The position numbers and the translations under genes were made by a program. Positions 1-7,902 of a DNA stretch of 28,131 nucleotides are shown here, piece by piece. The notes below the pieces were generated by a model. That model did not search any database, was not told the DNA's origin, and worked only from the letters and a program-made list of their open reading frames with translations. Origin of the DNA: Pseudoneurospora amorphoporcata (Eukaryota; Ascomycota; Sordariomycetes; Sordariales; Sordariaceae); assembly GCA_033297205.1 (NCBI GenBank), contig MU859361.1:1-28131 (forward strand). The letters run 5' to 3'. How positions within the stretch are numbered: position 1 is the stretch's first letter; each line of letters begins with the position of its first letter.

Positions 1-285
1 CAAACAAGAAGCAAGGCGCACGGGTGAAAGACAACGCCAAAAGGAAGATAGAGAATGGATGAAGGCATTTAGGAAGTTCCACATGTATGATAGATGCCTT
101 GAGGCCTTAGGCGACAAGGCTTGATGCGTACCTCAAGAACGTACCGATTCCGTTTGGCATAAGAAGGCCTTGAAGCCCAACCTTCTCCTGGAGGTTGGGA
201 AGATCAACAAGGCCTTCGAGACCAAAGAAGTTTATTAGCTGAATTTGAACTACTGTTCCAAGCCCTGATCACAGCCCTTGTCACA
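1..285 (-). repeat. Partial LTR of family D, truncated by the window edge
   Basis: This stretch is the reverse complement of about 22867-23152, half of a 567-bp solo LTR inside the G3 gag. The match runs from the first base to a sharp end at 285, with the terminus TGTCACA here against TATTATA (RIP-altered) in the other copy. Strand is given relative to the 22867-23433 copy. It contains a coding-like + strand stretch: positions 5-124 are open for 40 codons rich in Arg, Lys and Glu (a GERQRQKEDREW-type segment), end in TGA, and the same frame stays mostly open for about 45 more codons. I do not recognise this protein. The remainder should lie left of the window. Confidence 0.7.
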
Positions 286-561
286 CGAAGTGAGCCAGGC
301 TCACGACAACAGAAGTAAGCCACGACCATAGAGGTGAGCTGGGCTCACCACATTACGAAGGAGCATCTGAAGCATGCAGTATAAAGGGACGACTGGGGAA
401 CTCAGATTGTCAGATAGTTCGCCAGTAGTCAATTGATCTTTATCACCGAGACACGTATAACGCTACTATACTTGTTGTGAACCTTTTGGCTTCACCGAAC
501 AGCACTGATAGTCTTACCTTCAGCTATTCCACTTAGGCAGATCAGACTGCCGTTCGTCACA
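286..561 (+). repeat. G3-type LTR, TATA to U5 part, with a divergent U3
   Basis: From the TATA box at 380 to the terminus GTTCGTCACA at 561 this matches the G3 LTR (21410-21592) and the solo G3 LTR at 17216-17603 almost base for base, apart from transitions. The U3 part (286-379) differs from both and carries GTGAGC/GCTCAC inverted motifs around 297-311 and 332-346. The LTR start is missing; a family-D LTR abuts at 285, so the left part was probably displaced by that insertion. Because the 3' LTR of the adjacent G1 copy (6948-7190) is unrelated, this is probably a solo LTR inserted in the G1 leader rather than the G1 5' LTR. Confidence 0.65.
380..388 (+). promoter_or_regulatory. TATA box of the G3-type LTR
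   Basis: TATAAAGGG is conserved at the same place in all three G3-type LTRs, followed about 15 bases later by the conserved CTCAGATTGT, a plausible start of transcription and of the R region. The start site itself is inferred. Confidence 0.5.
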
Positions 562-649
562 GCTATCTTGGGCCTACTTCTACAACAAGCTTCAAACTAG
601 TAACTACATTAACGAATACCCTATTATCTTCCACTGGTGGACCGAGAAT

Positions 650-2101
650 ATGGCACAACTCCTAGCTTTCCGTGCCGTTATCGACGCGATCGCCGGGGCT
701 GTTAATAGCATTAGGTACGACTATTGTTAGGAGTTGTTGAGGAAGCAAGCCGACGAGAGCGTTCACATTCAAGCCCAGAAGGCACTCCAGAACGATGTCA
801 TCCACTGGAGAAACGAGGCTAAAGGATAGTTCACTGAGTTCAAGAGGGCGGAAGCAGTAGCAACCAACCTCAACAACGACAACAATATTCTGCAAACCCA
901 GATCCAGTACCTATAGAACGAGGTAGAAAGCCTTAAAATCTAGGTCAATACTCAGACCTAAGCCAATACCGACCCGAAGCCTAATAGCCTTAATATTAAA
1001 CGTAGCTCACGTCGCTACATATCTACGAATCTAGACGTCTTTAACGCTAAAGAACAATCTGCTAAGGATCGTAATACAACTTATACGACTTAGCGCACCA
1101 AGATCCGCCTGTGTTAGGCTTACGACAAATAGTGCTTCCCCACGGAGCGCGACAAGCTTATGCATATCTTCGTCTGCTTAGGCAAAACTCCTGATGTCGA
1201 TCATCGAACCAGACATATAGCCAATCCTCAACGACGAGCCCTAGGAGATGTAGAAGTAGAAGATGGCCGAGGAGTTGATTACCTACCTCAACAGTCGTTA
1301 CGATACTATAGACATGAAGGTAGAAGCCGATCGGGCTCTACAAAAATTACAAATAAAGAACTCCTTCCAAGATTTCGCAGATAGGTTCACTCTATACGCT
1401 GATCGCTACGGCATAGGCAACGCTATGAGGGTGTTTATACTTCGTCAGAAGGTTACCGACTAGCTTAAGACTTCAGTCACCCATTAACCCAACGTCCCCA
1501 ACAAGGAGGATTTCCAAGGATGGCTCCAGCTGTTCAGTAAGCTAGCACGCCGCCATGAAGAAGACGCTTTCCAGAAGAAACTCTCTAACCCAGCCTCCTC
1601 CAATAGCAATAGAGGCGGCTCGAACAACAATACCAATAGTGGAGGACCCTCCAAGACAGTGTCCCAAGGCGGTGACGCTATGGACTTGGATGCCCTAAGC
1701 GCCGGCTCGCGCAAGCTGGTCCCCATGAACCTTTGGAAGAAACGACAGGATGCTGGCAAGTGCTAGAGATGCGGCTGGCTAGGTTACGACTAGAAGAAAT
1801 GCTAGAACCTCGTCGATATCGGCAACGGCAAAGGAGGCATTAAAGGTACTAGGATCGATCAACCGCCCGCCGGCTACAAGACAAAGCCTGGCTAAAACGG
1901 CTACGGTAACCACAACAATAAGAAGGGCGACAACGTCAACGCCGCCGACACCACTGATGAGGCTAAAACTGAGTTAGAAAAAGCTGAGCCTTCGTCCTAA
2001 GTCGCGAACGAAGGCTATTGCCTAAAGGCAACAAGGAGAAGAAGGAATGGGAAAGCTTGGAAGCGGAGGGACACCCAGATAAGTGTGATGAGGACATTGT
2101 A
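650..2101 (+). pseudogene. G1 gag (capsid/nucleocapsid), RIP-damaged
   Basis: Gag builds the particle and binds the RNA. The first plausible ATG is at 650, 88 bases after the preceding LTR end. The first 110 residues are rich in Gln, Asn, Glu and Lys and look coiled-coil-like. The capsid-like part continues one frame over after a shift near 1165-1190, with the segment RALQKLQIKNSFQDFADRF near 1335, homologous to the G2 and G3 gags. A CCHC zinc knuckle lies at 1761-1802, but its His is now Tyr and the residue after the first Cys is a TAG stop. An Asn/Gly/Ser-rich stretch precedes it. In-frame stops are mostly TAG at expected Gln. The frame ends at 2099-2101, overlapping the start of the pol frame. 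Confidence 0.8.
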
Positions 2102-2146
2102 GATGGGGAGTTGTACCGGAACTAAGAAGAAGAATCTCTAGAGTTA

Positions 2147-2490
2147 TTGTTTATTAATTTAGTAACAGCTAGACTAGAAAAATCCATCCTCCTCTCAAGT
2201 TACCTTCTTTACAGCAAGCGCAAAGTGCACTACCCCACCCTAGTTAACAGTAGCTGCACGGGAAAAGGATTCATTAACAAGAACTTCGTCGAACGAAACA
2301 AGATCCCAATAAAGAAACTAAACCGCCCAAAGCCTTTGAGACTGGCCGACGGCAACGTTAACACGCATATCACAGACTACGTCGAAGTCACCATACGGAT
2401 CGGCACCCACAACGAGGAAATCGAGCTACTCGTCTTCACCCTCTCACTAGACAACCCGATTATCTTAGGCCTACCATGGCTTCGCTAGCA
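2147..2490 (+). pseudogene. G1 retropepsin-type aspartic protease with lost active site
   Basis: The region encodes a Gypsy-type aspartic protease that would cut the Gag-Pol polyprotein. The active-site triad, DSG in the G3 copy, reads NSS here (LVNSSCTGKGFI near 2240). Both changes are G-to-A after a T, the RIP context, and the Asp-to-Asn change should abolish catalysis. The C-terminal motif IILGLPWL is intact near 2457-2485. G2 (9982) and G3 (24390) hold homologues with DSG preserved. An acidic segment (2010-2146, same frame) precedes it; relative to gag the frame is shifted by one, whereas in G2 gag and protease share a frame, so the shift is probably an indel. Confidence 0.85.
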
Positions 2491-3480
2491 CAACCCATCA
2501 ACAGACTGGGAGACTGGCGAATTGAGATTCGATCGCAAATACCGCGGCGAATATCTACCCAAGGATATTCCAAACCTCCAAACCAGAGCCCCAAGGGTCT
2601 TAAGAGACGAGGCCGTCAGAGCCGCTACGGTCACGAAAGAGAAAGCTGTCGAGGAGGGTAAGGAAGAGCAAGCCGTTAAAGCGGAAACGGAGGAAAAGCT
2701 AACCGCTAAAGCACTCCTCTCCCAGACTCGTAAGGCTATCCAACACAGAAAACTGAGACTCAAAGAGAAGATCGCTAAAGCCACAGGCCTTCACCCTAGA
2801 ACCCTTTGGCCAACGAACTCTCTAGAGGGAAGCCAAACAATAATAATGCCCTACAACCCACGACCTATACCCGAACCAGAGGCTAGAACTAAGCTGGTAC
2901 TATATAGGATCGTAGGCAAGTAGCGGATCCCTACTATCGACCCTATGAGGAGACCGCTTATACCTCTCTTTATAAGGCCAATCGACGTTAGTAATGTCCC
3001 TATTAACGTGAATGATATTGTTGAACTCAATGCCGCCAATTTTAATTTTGCAGTCAAAACGGAAAACTTAGAAGTTATTATTACAATAAGGGGGAAAATT
3101 GACGAGGCATTAAAACGGATAGAGGAGGAGATCGCCTCCGCCCCGAAGCCGAACCACGAGAAGCTCCAAATCACTAACCGGATGTACAAAGATATCTATG
3201 CTGGTAACGGCGCAAAACACAAAGAACAAATCCTCGATCACTTTTTACGCGTTTTGAAAGGGGACGCCGGAGAAGTAATAGCCAGTATTACAGAAGATCC
3301 CGTAGATATATGTAGAATCTCCGAAGAAGATGCCAGAAAATTTCACGAGAAAGTAGACCGGCCTATAACCACCGAACAACAGATTAAAATAAAGATGCCT
3401 TATTAATATTACAAATACTGGAAGGTGGCGAACTAGGCGGACGCCCGCCAGCTTCCTCAGCACCGCTTATACGATTACAA
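2491..3480 (+). pseudogene. G1 protease-RT linker region
   Basis: About 330 codons between protease and RT in the pol frame, open except for isolated TAG/TAA codons. The first part (2522-2800) is charged, rich in Lys, Glu, Ala and Arg, and probably helical. A block at 2990-3400 has counterparts in the linkers of G2 (10760-11270) and G3 (25060-25610), including the conserved SEEDARKFHEKVDRP-type segment near 3325 (SEDAIKFHKKADKP in G2). No catalytic motif is recognised. It corresponds to the variable spacer of fungal chromoviruses, just upstream of the conserved LPxHRxYD segment that opens the RT region. Confidence 0.6.
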
Positions 3481-4423
3481 GATCGAGGTTATCTTAGGTA
3501 CTGAACTGCCGCACTCGAGGTCCAGGCCCTTCTCGCCAATAGAGTTGGGCGTCATCAAGAAATGGCTGGATAACAATCTAAAACAGAACTTCATCAGGCT
3601 ATCCTAATTACTAGTATTATCCCAAATCATGCTCGTAAAGAAACCCGGCGGCGGAGTACGCATCTATGTTGACTATAGGAGGATCAACAACGCTACTTTA
3701 AAGATAAAATACCCTCTACCGCTCATTAAAGAAACACTGGATGCTATCTGCAAGGCGAAGATCTTCACCAAGCTGGATGTTATCGCAGCATTCAACCGCA
3801 TTCGCGTACACAAAGGTCACGAGTGGCTCATAGCATTCATAACACAATTCGGCCTATACGAATCACTAGTGTATCCCTTCAGTTTACAGGGCGCGCCGGC
3901 AACCTTCCAACACTTTATCAACGACATCTTTTACGATGCGCTGGATAAATTTGCAACCGCTTACCTCGACGACATCCTGATCTATTCAGAAAACGAGGAA
4001 GAACACATCAAGCACGTCTCCAATGTCCTTGCTCGCCTAGAAAAGGCTGGTCTGCAAATCGACATCGACAAGTCTGAATTTCACACTACACGAACTAAGT
4101 ACTTAGGCCTCATCATCACGCCTGGAGGCATCGAGATGGACATGGATAAAGTTAAGGCGGTAACGGCTTGGGAAACTCTAGAATCCAAGAAAGCGCTCCA
4201 GTCCTTCCTAGGCTTCGCCAACTTTTACAGACGATTTATTAAGAACTTCTCGAGTATAGCCAAGCCCCTATACGAACTAACTAAAAACACAGCCGCATGA
4301 GACATTGAGCACCAAAAAGCGTTCGATAAACTCAAGTTAGCCTTTATAATAGCGCTAGTACTAAAAGTCTTCAATTGGAATAAGAGGACCGTAGTGGAAA
4401 TAGAGGCCTCCAACTAAGCGTCA
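3481..4423 (+). pseudogene. G1 reverse transcriptase domain, nearly intact
   Basis: The RNA-dependent DNA polymerase that copies the element. After an entry segment with few stops, it is open for 224 codons at 3629-4300. Visible motifs are KKPGGGVRIYVDYRRIN, TLKIKYPLPLI, FTKLDVIAAFNRIR (catalytic Asp of motif A), LQGAPATFQ, YLDDILIYS (the YxDD box, 3961-3987), KYLGLIITPGGIEMD and FLGFANFYRRFI (connection to RNase H). All three catalytic Asp are present. It closes at TGA 4298, where TGG (Trp) is expected. This is the best preserved domain of G1. The frame is lost at 4424, where a 124-bp insertion begins. Confidence 0.95.
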
Positions 4424-4547
4424 TATGACAGGGCAGGAGTGCACATGTCCTGACAACGCCAAACTACCAAAAGGTAGACGATGTTCTGCTTGCAAGGCAA
4501 AACTCGTAGTGCACACTATATAACTAATATCAACCTATAACACGTTA
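4424..4547. other. About 124-bp insertion within G1 RNase H
   Basis: Aligned by eye with G2 (12250-12310) and G3 (26580-26625), the RNase H reading runs directly from the EIEASN-type active-site segment (ending near 4423) to GGTLLQ (from 4548) in those copies. G1 has roughly 124 extra bases here and the frame changes accordingly. The insert holds a direct repeat AGTGCACA (4438 and 4508) and a small possible hairpin (CAGGA...TCCTG, 4434-4452). I could not find a clear target duplication or terminal inverted repeat. It has an ACTAAT branchpoint-like string and a TAG near the 3' end, but no convincing 5' splice site. Confidence 0.55.
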
Positions 4548-4898
4548 GGAGGCACACTATTACAATGGGGTGACGACGGTACCTTTTACCTAGTGGCGTA
4601 CTTCTTAGCAAAATATAGCCTTCAGGAATGCAACTATGATATTTATAATAAGGAATTGCTGGCTATCGTTAAAGCACTCGAGGAGTGGAGTCCCGAGCTA
4701 GAGGGAGCGTAGGAGGAGGTAGAGATCATCACTGATCACAAGAACCTGAAAACCTTCGCCACTACAAAGCAGTTGACACTGAGACATATGCGGTAGTTAG
4801 AATTTCTAAGCCGTTTTAACTTTCGTATTACGTACAGATAAGGCGCAGCTAACATTAGACCTGATGCCTTAAACAGGAAGCCCGAAGATAGACTCTAA
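4548..4898 (+). pseudogene. G1 RNase H domain, split and stop-containing
   Basis: RNase H degrades the RNA strand of the RNA/DNA hybrid. The frame after the insertion gives GGTLLQWGDDG, a YLVAYF segment, ECNYDIYNKELLAIVKALEEW, IITDHKNLKTF and FLSRFNF, all matching G2 and G3. The active-site Asp near the N terminus (TD in G2) is Glu (EIEASN) just before the insertion. TAG replaces Trp in the MRW-type segment near 4795, where G3 keeps TGG. Confidence 0.88.
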
Positions 4899-6300
4899 AA
4901 TTACGACAACGAATGATTAATAATAAGAAAGAAATCTTTAATCGACCCAGAGAAGTTCGACCTATCCTTCTTCGAAGAAGACGTCGATGTGATATACTTG
5001 CACTTAGGAAAGATAGAAGAGATCTACCACATAAATCACGCTATAGACTTCTACGACCAAGACTTAGATTTCTACGATTTTCAACTCTACGAACTCGACA
5101 TTACAAAGTTTACTAATAACCTCATTGACGACAATTACGCAAAGTCAAACGTGATGTAAGAGATAATCTCTTGCCTATAGAGAGACGGCCAACGAAAATA
5201 GACCCCAGAGATCTCTAAAAAATTCAAAATCGCATTTGCCGAATGTACAACCCGCATAGGTAGAATCTACTAGAGAAAAGATACGGAGGAACGCCTACTT
5301 ATTAACCCGGACGACAAGGAGACCCAGTTGCAGCTAATTCACAAGATGCACACCACTAGACTAGGCGGCCACCCTAGTTGGGAAAGAACGTACGAAACCT
5401 TCAACCGTTTCTACTACTAGCCAGGTATATATCAATCCGTTAAGGAATTCTACAAAGCTTACTTAGCTTATACGAAGACAAAGTCATCGAAACACTCGCC
5501 AGCAGGATTCTTAAAGCCATTCCCAGTCCTATTCAAAGCATGGTCACAGATCTTAGTCGATTACGTTACCCCTATAACGCCCTACACGAGGCGGAGCTGA
5601 ACCTATAGGTATATCGTAGTGGTCGTTAACCGGCTTACAAAGATAAGGCACTATATGCTGATGGAAACCTTAGAAACTGACGAGTTAGTTGAACGGTTCA
5701 TTGAAAAGATTTATAGCATTTACAGTTTGCTAGATAGCATTGTCTCAGATAGGAGCTCGCAATTTATTTTAATATTCTGGAGAACCCTATACGAGAGACT
5801 GGGAATTACAATAAAACTCTCTTCAGCCTTCCATTCCCTGACTAATGGCCAGACTGAAAGAATTAACGTAGAAATAGAACAATATCTACGACTTTACGTC
5901 AATTGGGCGTAGGATGACTAGGCAAATTGGCTACCTTTAGTAGAGTTCGCCTATAACAATACAATCTCTAAGACTATGGGAGTTAGCTCATTCTTCGTTA
6001 ACTACGGCTTTTATCCTCGTATGGGCATAGAGTTAGCTAAGCCATGCCCCCCTGACCTCTCAAACGCCCAGAAAAAAGAGTTCTTCAAAGCCTCAGAGGT
6101 GGCTAATCGTTTCCAAGCTATCCTGGATAGCGTGGTGGCTCTATTTAAACAAGCGCAAGACCGATACGAAGCGAATGCCAACGAGAGCCGCAGTGACGCA
6201 CCAAAATACTGGGCCGGAGACTGAATCCTACTCAATACTAAGAACCTCGCTACAAGGAGGCTACAAGCCAAGCTGGTGCCCAAATTTGAAAGACCTTTCT
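4899..6300 (+). pseudogene. G1 integrase (zinc-binding and catalytic core)
   Basis: Integrase joins the cDNA to the target. After a divergent acidic spacer (4899-5279) comes the HHCC-type N-terminal segment (LIHKMHTTRLGGHPSWERTY near 5337). Its Cys pair is lost: where G3 reads CKGCLSC, G1 reads YKAYLAY near 5452, each by G-to-A after T. The core keeps the DD35E residues: Asp in ILVDYVTP (5550), Asp in IVSDRSSQF (5740) and Glu in INVEIEQYL (5866). Open stretches are 5619-5912 and 5976-6224. A GPY/F-type segment (KLVPKFERPF) starts at 6271. TAG or TGA replaces Trp near 5419, 5918 and 6222. Confidence 0.92.
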
Positions 6301-6815
6301 AGGTGCTCGAGTACGACTCACACAGAGTTAAGCTCAAGCTCCCTAAGAACATAAGGGTCAGCCTAGTGTTTCACGTCTCGATAGTTAGGCTCTGGGATGC
6401 GGCCGGACTACTAAGCTAGCACGAGATCAAGTAGGATATCTTAGCCAACAACGGCCGTACTATGAGTAGGACCGACGAGTGTGACGACGAATGGTGGGAA
6501 TGGGACTTCGAGAGGATTGTCGGTTACGGAAAAGCAGACAACAGCCGCTGGATATATTATATTAAATAGAAAGGCATTGACGAACCTAGCTGGCAACCAG
6601 TTAAGGACCTAGAGGGATGTGATGACGCCATCTGGGAGTATTACGACGCTAACCTAGACGCTGGAGCACCGCCGTCCTAGTTTAAGAAAAGGAAAAGTAG
6701 AGGAAGACTAGGGAAGAAGTTATTGTTATCGTTAACTAATATTACTGTCAACTCAGATTACCCTCAACCTCTAAGACGTAGCACGAGAATCGTACAATAC
6801 CAACAAAACAGTTGA
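6301..6815 (+). pseudogene. G1 integrase C terminus with chromodomain
   Basis: After the GPY/F module comes an acidic hinge and then a chromodomain (6504-6656): FERIVGYGK, RWIYYIK-stop-KGIDEPSWQPVKDL, ending IWEYY. The stop takes the place of Trp in the KWKG motif (TGG to TAG). Chromodomains of chromoviral integrases can read histone marks such as H3K9 methylation and steer insertion to heterochromatin; that role is known of the family, not shown here. A basic tail follows. The frame closes with TGA at 6813-6815, probably the natural end of pol. Confidence 0.88.
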
Positions 6816-6947
6816 GGAGCAAAAAATAAGGGGTTTAGGACGACTTATTTTGCGCATCCGCGAGGGAACCCACTTTGGGTAAAATATTGTATTTAGATTG
6901 ATTTTGACGGATTTCCATAGCCGGGAGCCTTTCTTGAGGGGAGGTAG
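6816..6947 (+). other. G1 3' untranslated region and polypurine tract
   Basis: Non-coding stretch ending in the purine-rich CTTGAGGGGAGGTAG directly before the LTR start at 6948. It matches the position and sequence of the G2 tract (TTGAGGGGGGATAG). It would prime plus-strand DNA synthesis. Confidence 0.7.
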
Positions 6948-7190
6948 TGTTACAGGGCTAGATTATATACTCTGTGCCTTGTGTGCTATTGACCAATGCC
7001 CTACTATATATATAGCCATTGCTATAGTACTAGGCTCAGCCCAGGGCATTGAGGCTTGAGTAGACCTACCTTAGGGTAGGCTATACTTAGGCCCTATATT
7101 ATGCCCTGGCTGCGTATACTTCCTTCTTGCTCTCTTCGTACAATAAAAAATATCGTACCTCAGACCCAACGGTACCCTTACTCCATAATA
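6948..7190 (+). repeat. G1 3' LTR (243 bp)
   Basis: It starts TGTTACAGGGCTAG directly after the polypurine tract; G2 LTRs start TATTATAGGGTTAG, the same sequence after two RIP-type changes. The end at 7190 (CCATAATA) is set by analogy with the G2 LTR end and by the Copia protease reading that resumes in the next codons. Within it lie an inverted repeat (7037-7049 with 7101-7112) and an inner hairpin (CCTACC/GGTAGG, 7065-7080). The first five bases after it, TCTAT, should be one copy of the target duplication. Confidence 0.72.
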
Positions 7191-7435
7191 TCTATATCCT
7201 ATCGTTTATACTGTTAGTAACGGTAACTCGACGTATGCTTACTATATAAGCACTATAGAGTTTACAATGCTTACTAACCGTATTAATATTATAGTCTATA
7301 TTAAGAACGTTATTTATAATCCTTTAATACTAGTAAACTTGCTTACAACTAGAGGGCTATTTGACAATAGTATAGCTTAAAATATGCATACAAACTAGAT
7401 AACTGTGCACAACCTTACGATCTAGTACAAATAGA
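7191..7435 (+). pseudogene. Copia protease C-terminal fragment
   Basis: The frame beginning near 7198 reads PIVYTVSNGNSTYAYY, then VIYNPLILVNLLTTRGLFDN. This fits the second half of a Copia protease, with the typical sequence 'T.ANG', a beta-rich stretch, then 'dVlyvP.l..NLiS...l...G'. The catalytic Asp would be upstream, separated by the G1 insertion. The piece ends at 7435, in the target duplication of G2, and resumes at 14870. Recognition rests on pattern, not a search. Confidence 0.55.
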
Positions 7436-7674
7436 TATTATAGGGTTAGCTTGTGATGTGCTGTGCTGCACTGACCGTACATATGCTGAGATCCAAAGCC
7501 CAGAGCTCTATCCTTATATATATTATCGTTACGTGCAGCCTTACGTGCGCGTACGGTCTAGCCTTAGGGCTCTCGCCTATATAGCCAGACCTCTGTACAC
7601 TTCTTCCTCCTTCTTCTTTATGTAATAACGTATATCCTATCTTACTCTATACAGTGCCTTCTCGCCCTGTAATA
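7436..7674 (+). repeat. G2 5' LTR (239 bp)
   Basis: Starts TATTATAGGGTTAG (from TGTTACAGGG) and ends CCCTGTAATA. It pairs with 14624-14864 over its whole length. Differences I see are mostly transitions, with the RIP product (TA for CA or TG) more often in this copy, for example CCGTACATATG here against CCGCACATGTG in the 3' LTR. A T/C-rich block with TATATAGCC precedes the presumed transcription start. Confidence 0.88.
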
Positions 7675-7902
7675 GTTTGTTGCATTTAACTATTGCGTTG
7701 CGCGCGCCTATTTAATAAGAGGAAGATTGACTACATCTCGGTCGCAGCAATTAGCAATTAAGACTCGACCCTGTACGTTCCCGACTCGAGTCGCGAACTT
7801 AGCGCCGAGCTAGGTAAAACACTAAGTTGAGTATTTTTAAGATCGCTCGCACTCTCCTTCTCTCTCCCTCATACCTGTACGGCGTATTAGATCTAGCGAT
7901 TA
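7675..7902 (+). other. G2 leader between 5' LTR and gag
   Basis: About 230 bases without coding features. A primer-binding site would be expected directly after 7674, but no TGG-starting tRNA-complementary stretch is evident, possibly because of RIP. Confidence 0.4.

Larger units (their letters stand above)
562..7190 (+). mobile_element. Ty3/Gypsy chromovirus copy 1 (G1), lacking a recognisable 5' LTR
   Basis: A gag-pol element in the order gag, aspartic protease, reverse transcriptase, RNase H, integrase, chromodomain, polypurine tract and 3' LTR: the order of Metaviridae of the chromovirus type. A short leader (562-649) without other features precedes gag. The 3' LTR is of the same type as those of G2 (same start, same length of about 240 bp), but no matching 5' LTR is in the window; it is expected further left. 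The polyprotein is broken by many in-frame TAG/TAA codons at Gln and Trp positions, a frame change near 1165-1190, a compensating one near 2010, and a 124-bp insertion in RNase H. G1 sits in the protease region of the Copia element that resumes at 7191. Confidence 0.85.

Noticed and set aside
2000..2110. Programmed -1 frameshift between gag and pol in G1
   Set aside because: No canonical slippery heptamer or obvious downstream structure, and G2 has gag and pol in one frame.
4424..4547. Spliceosomal intron in RNase H
   Set aside because: A branchpoint-like ACTAAT and a 3' TAG are present, but no fitting GT donor at the left boundary; sister copies lack the sequence.
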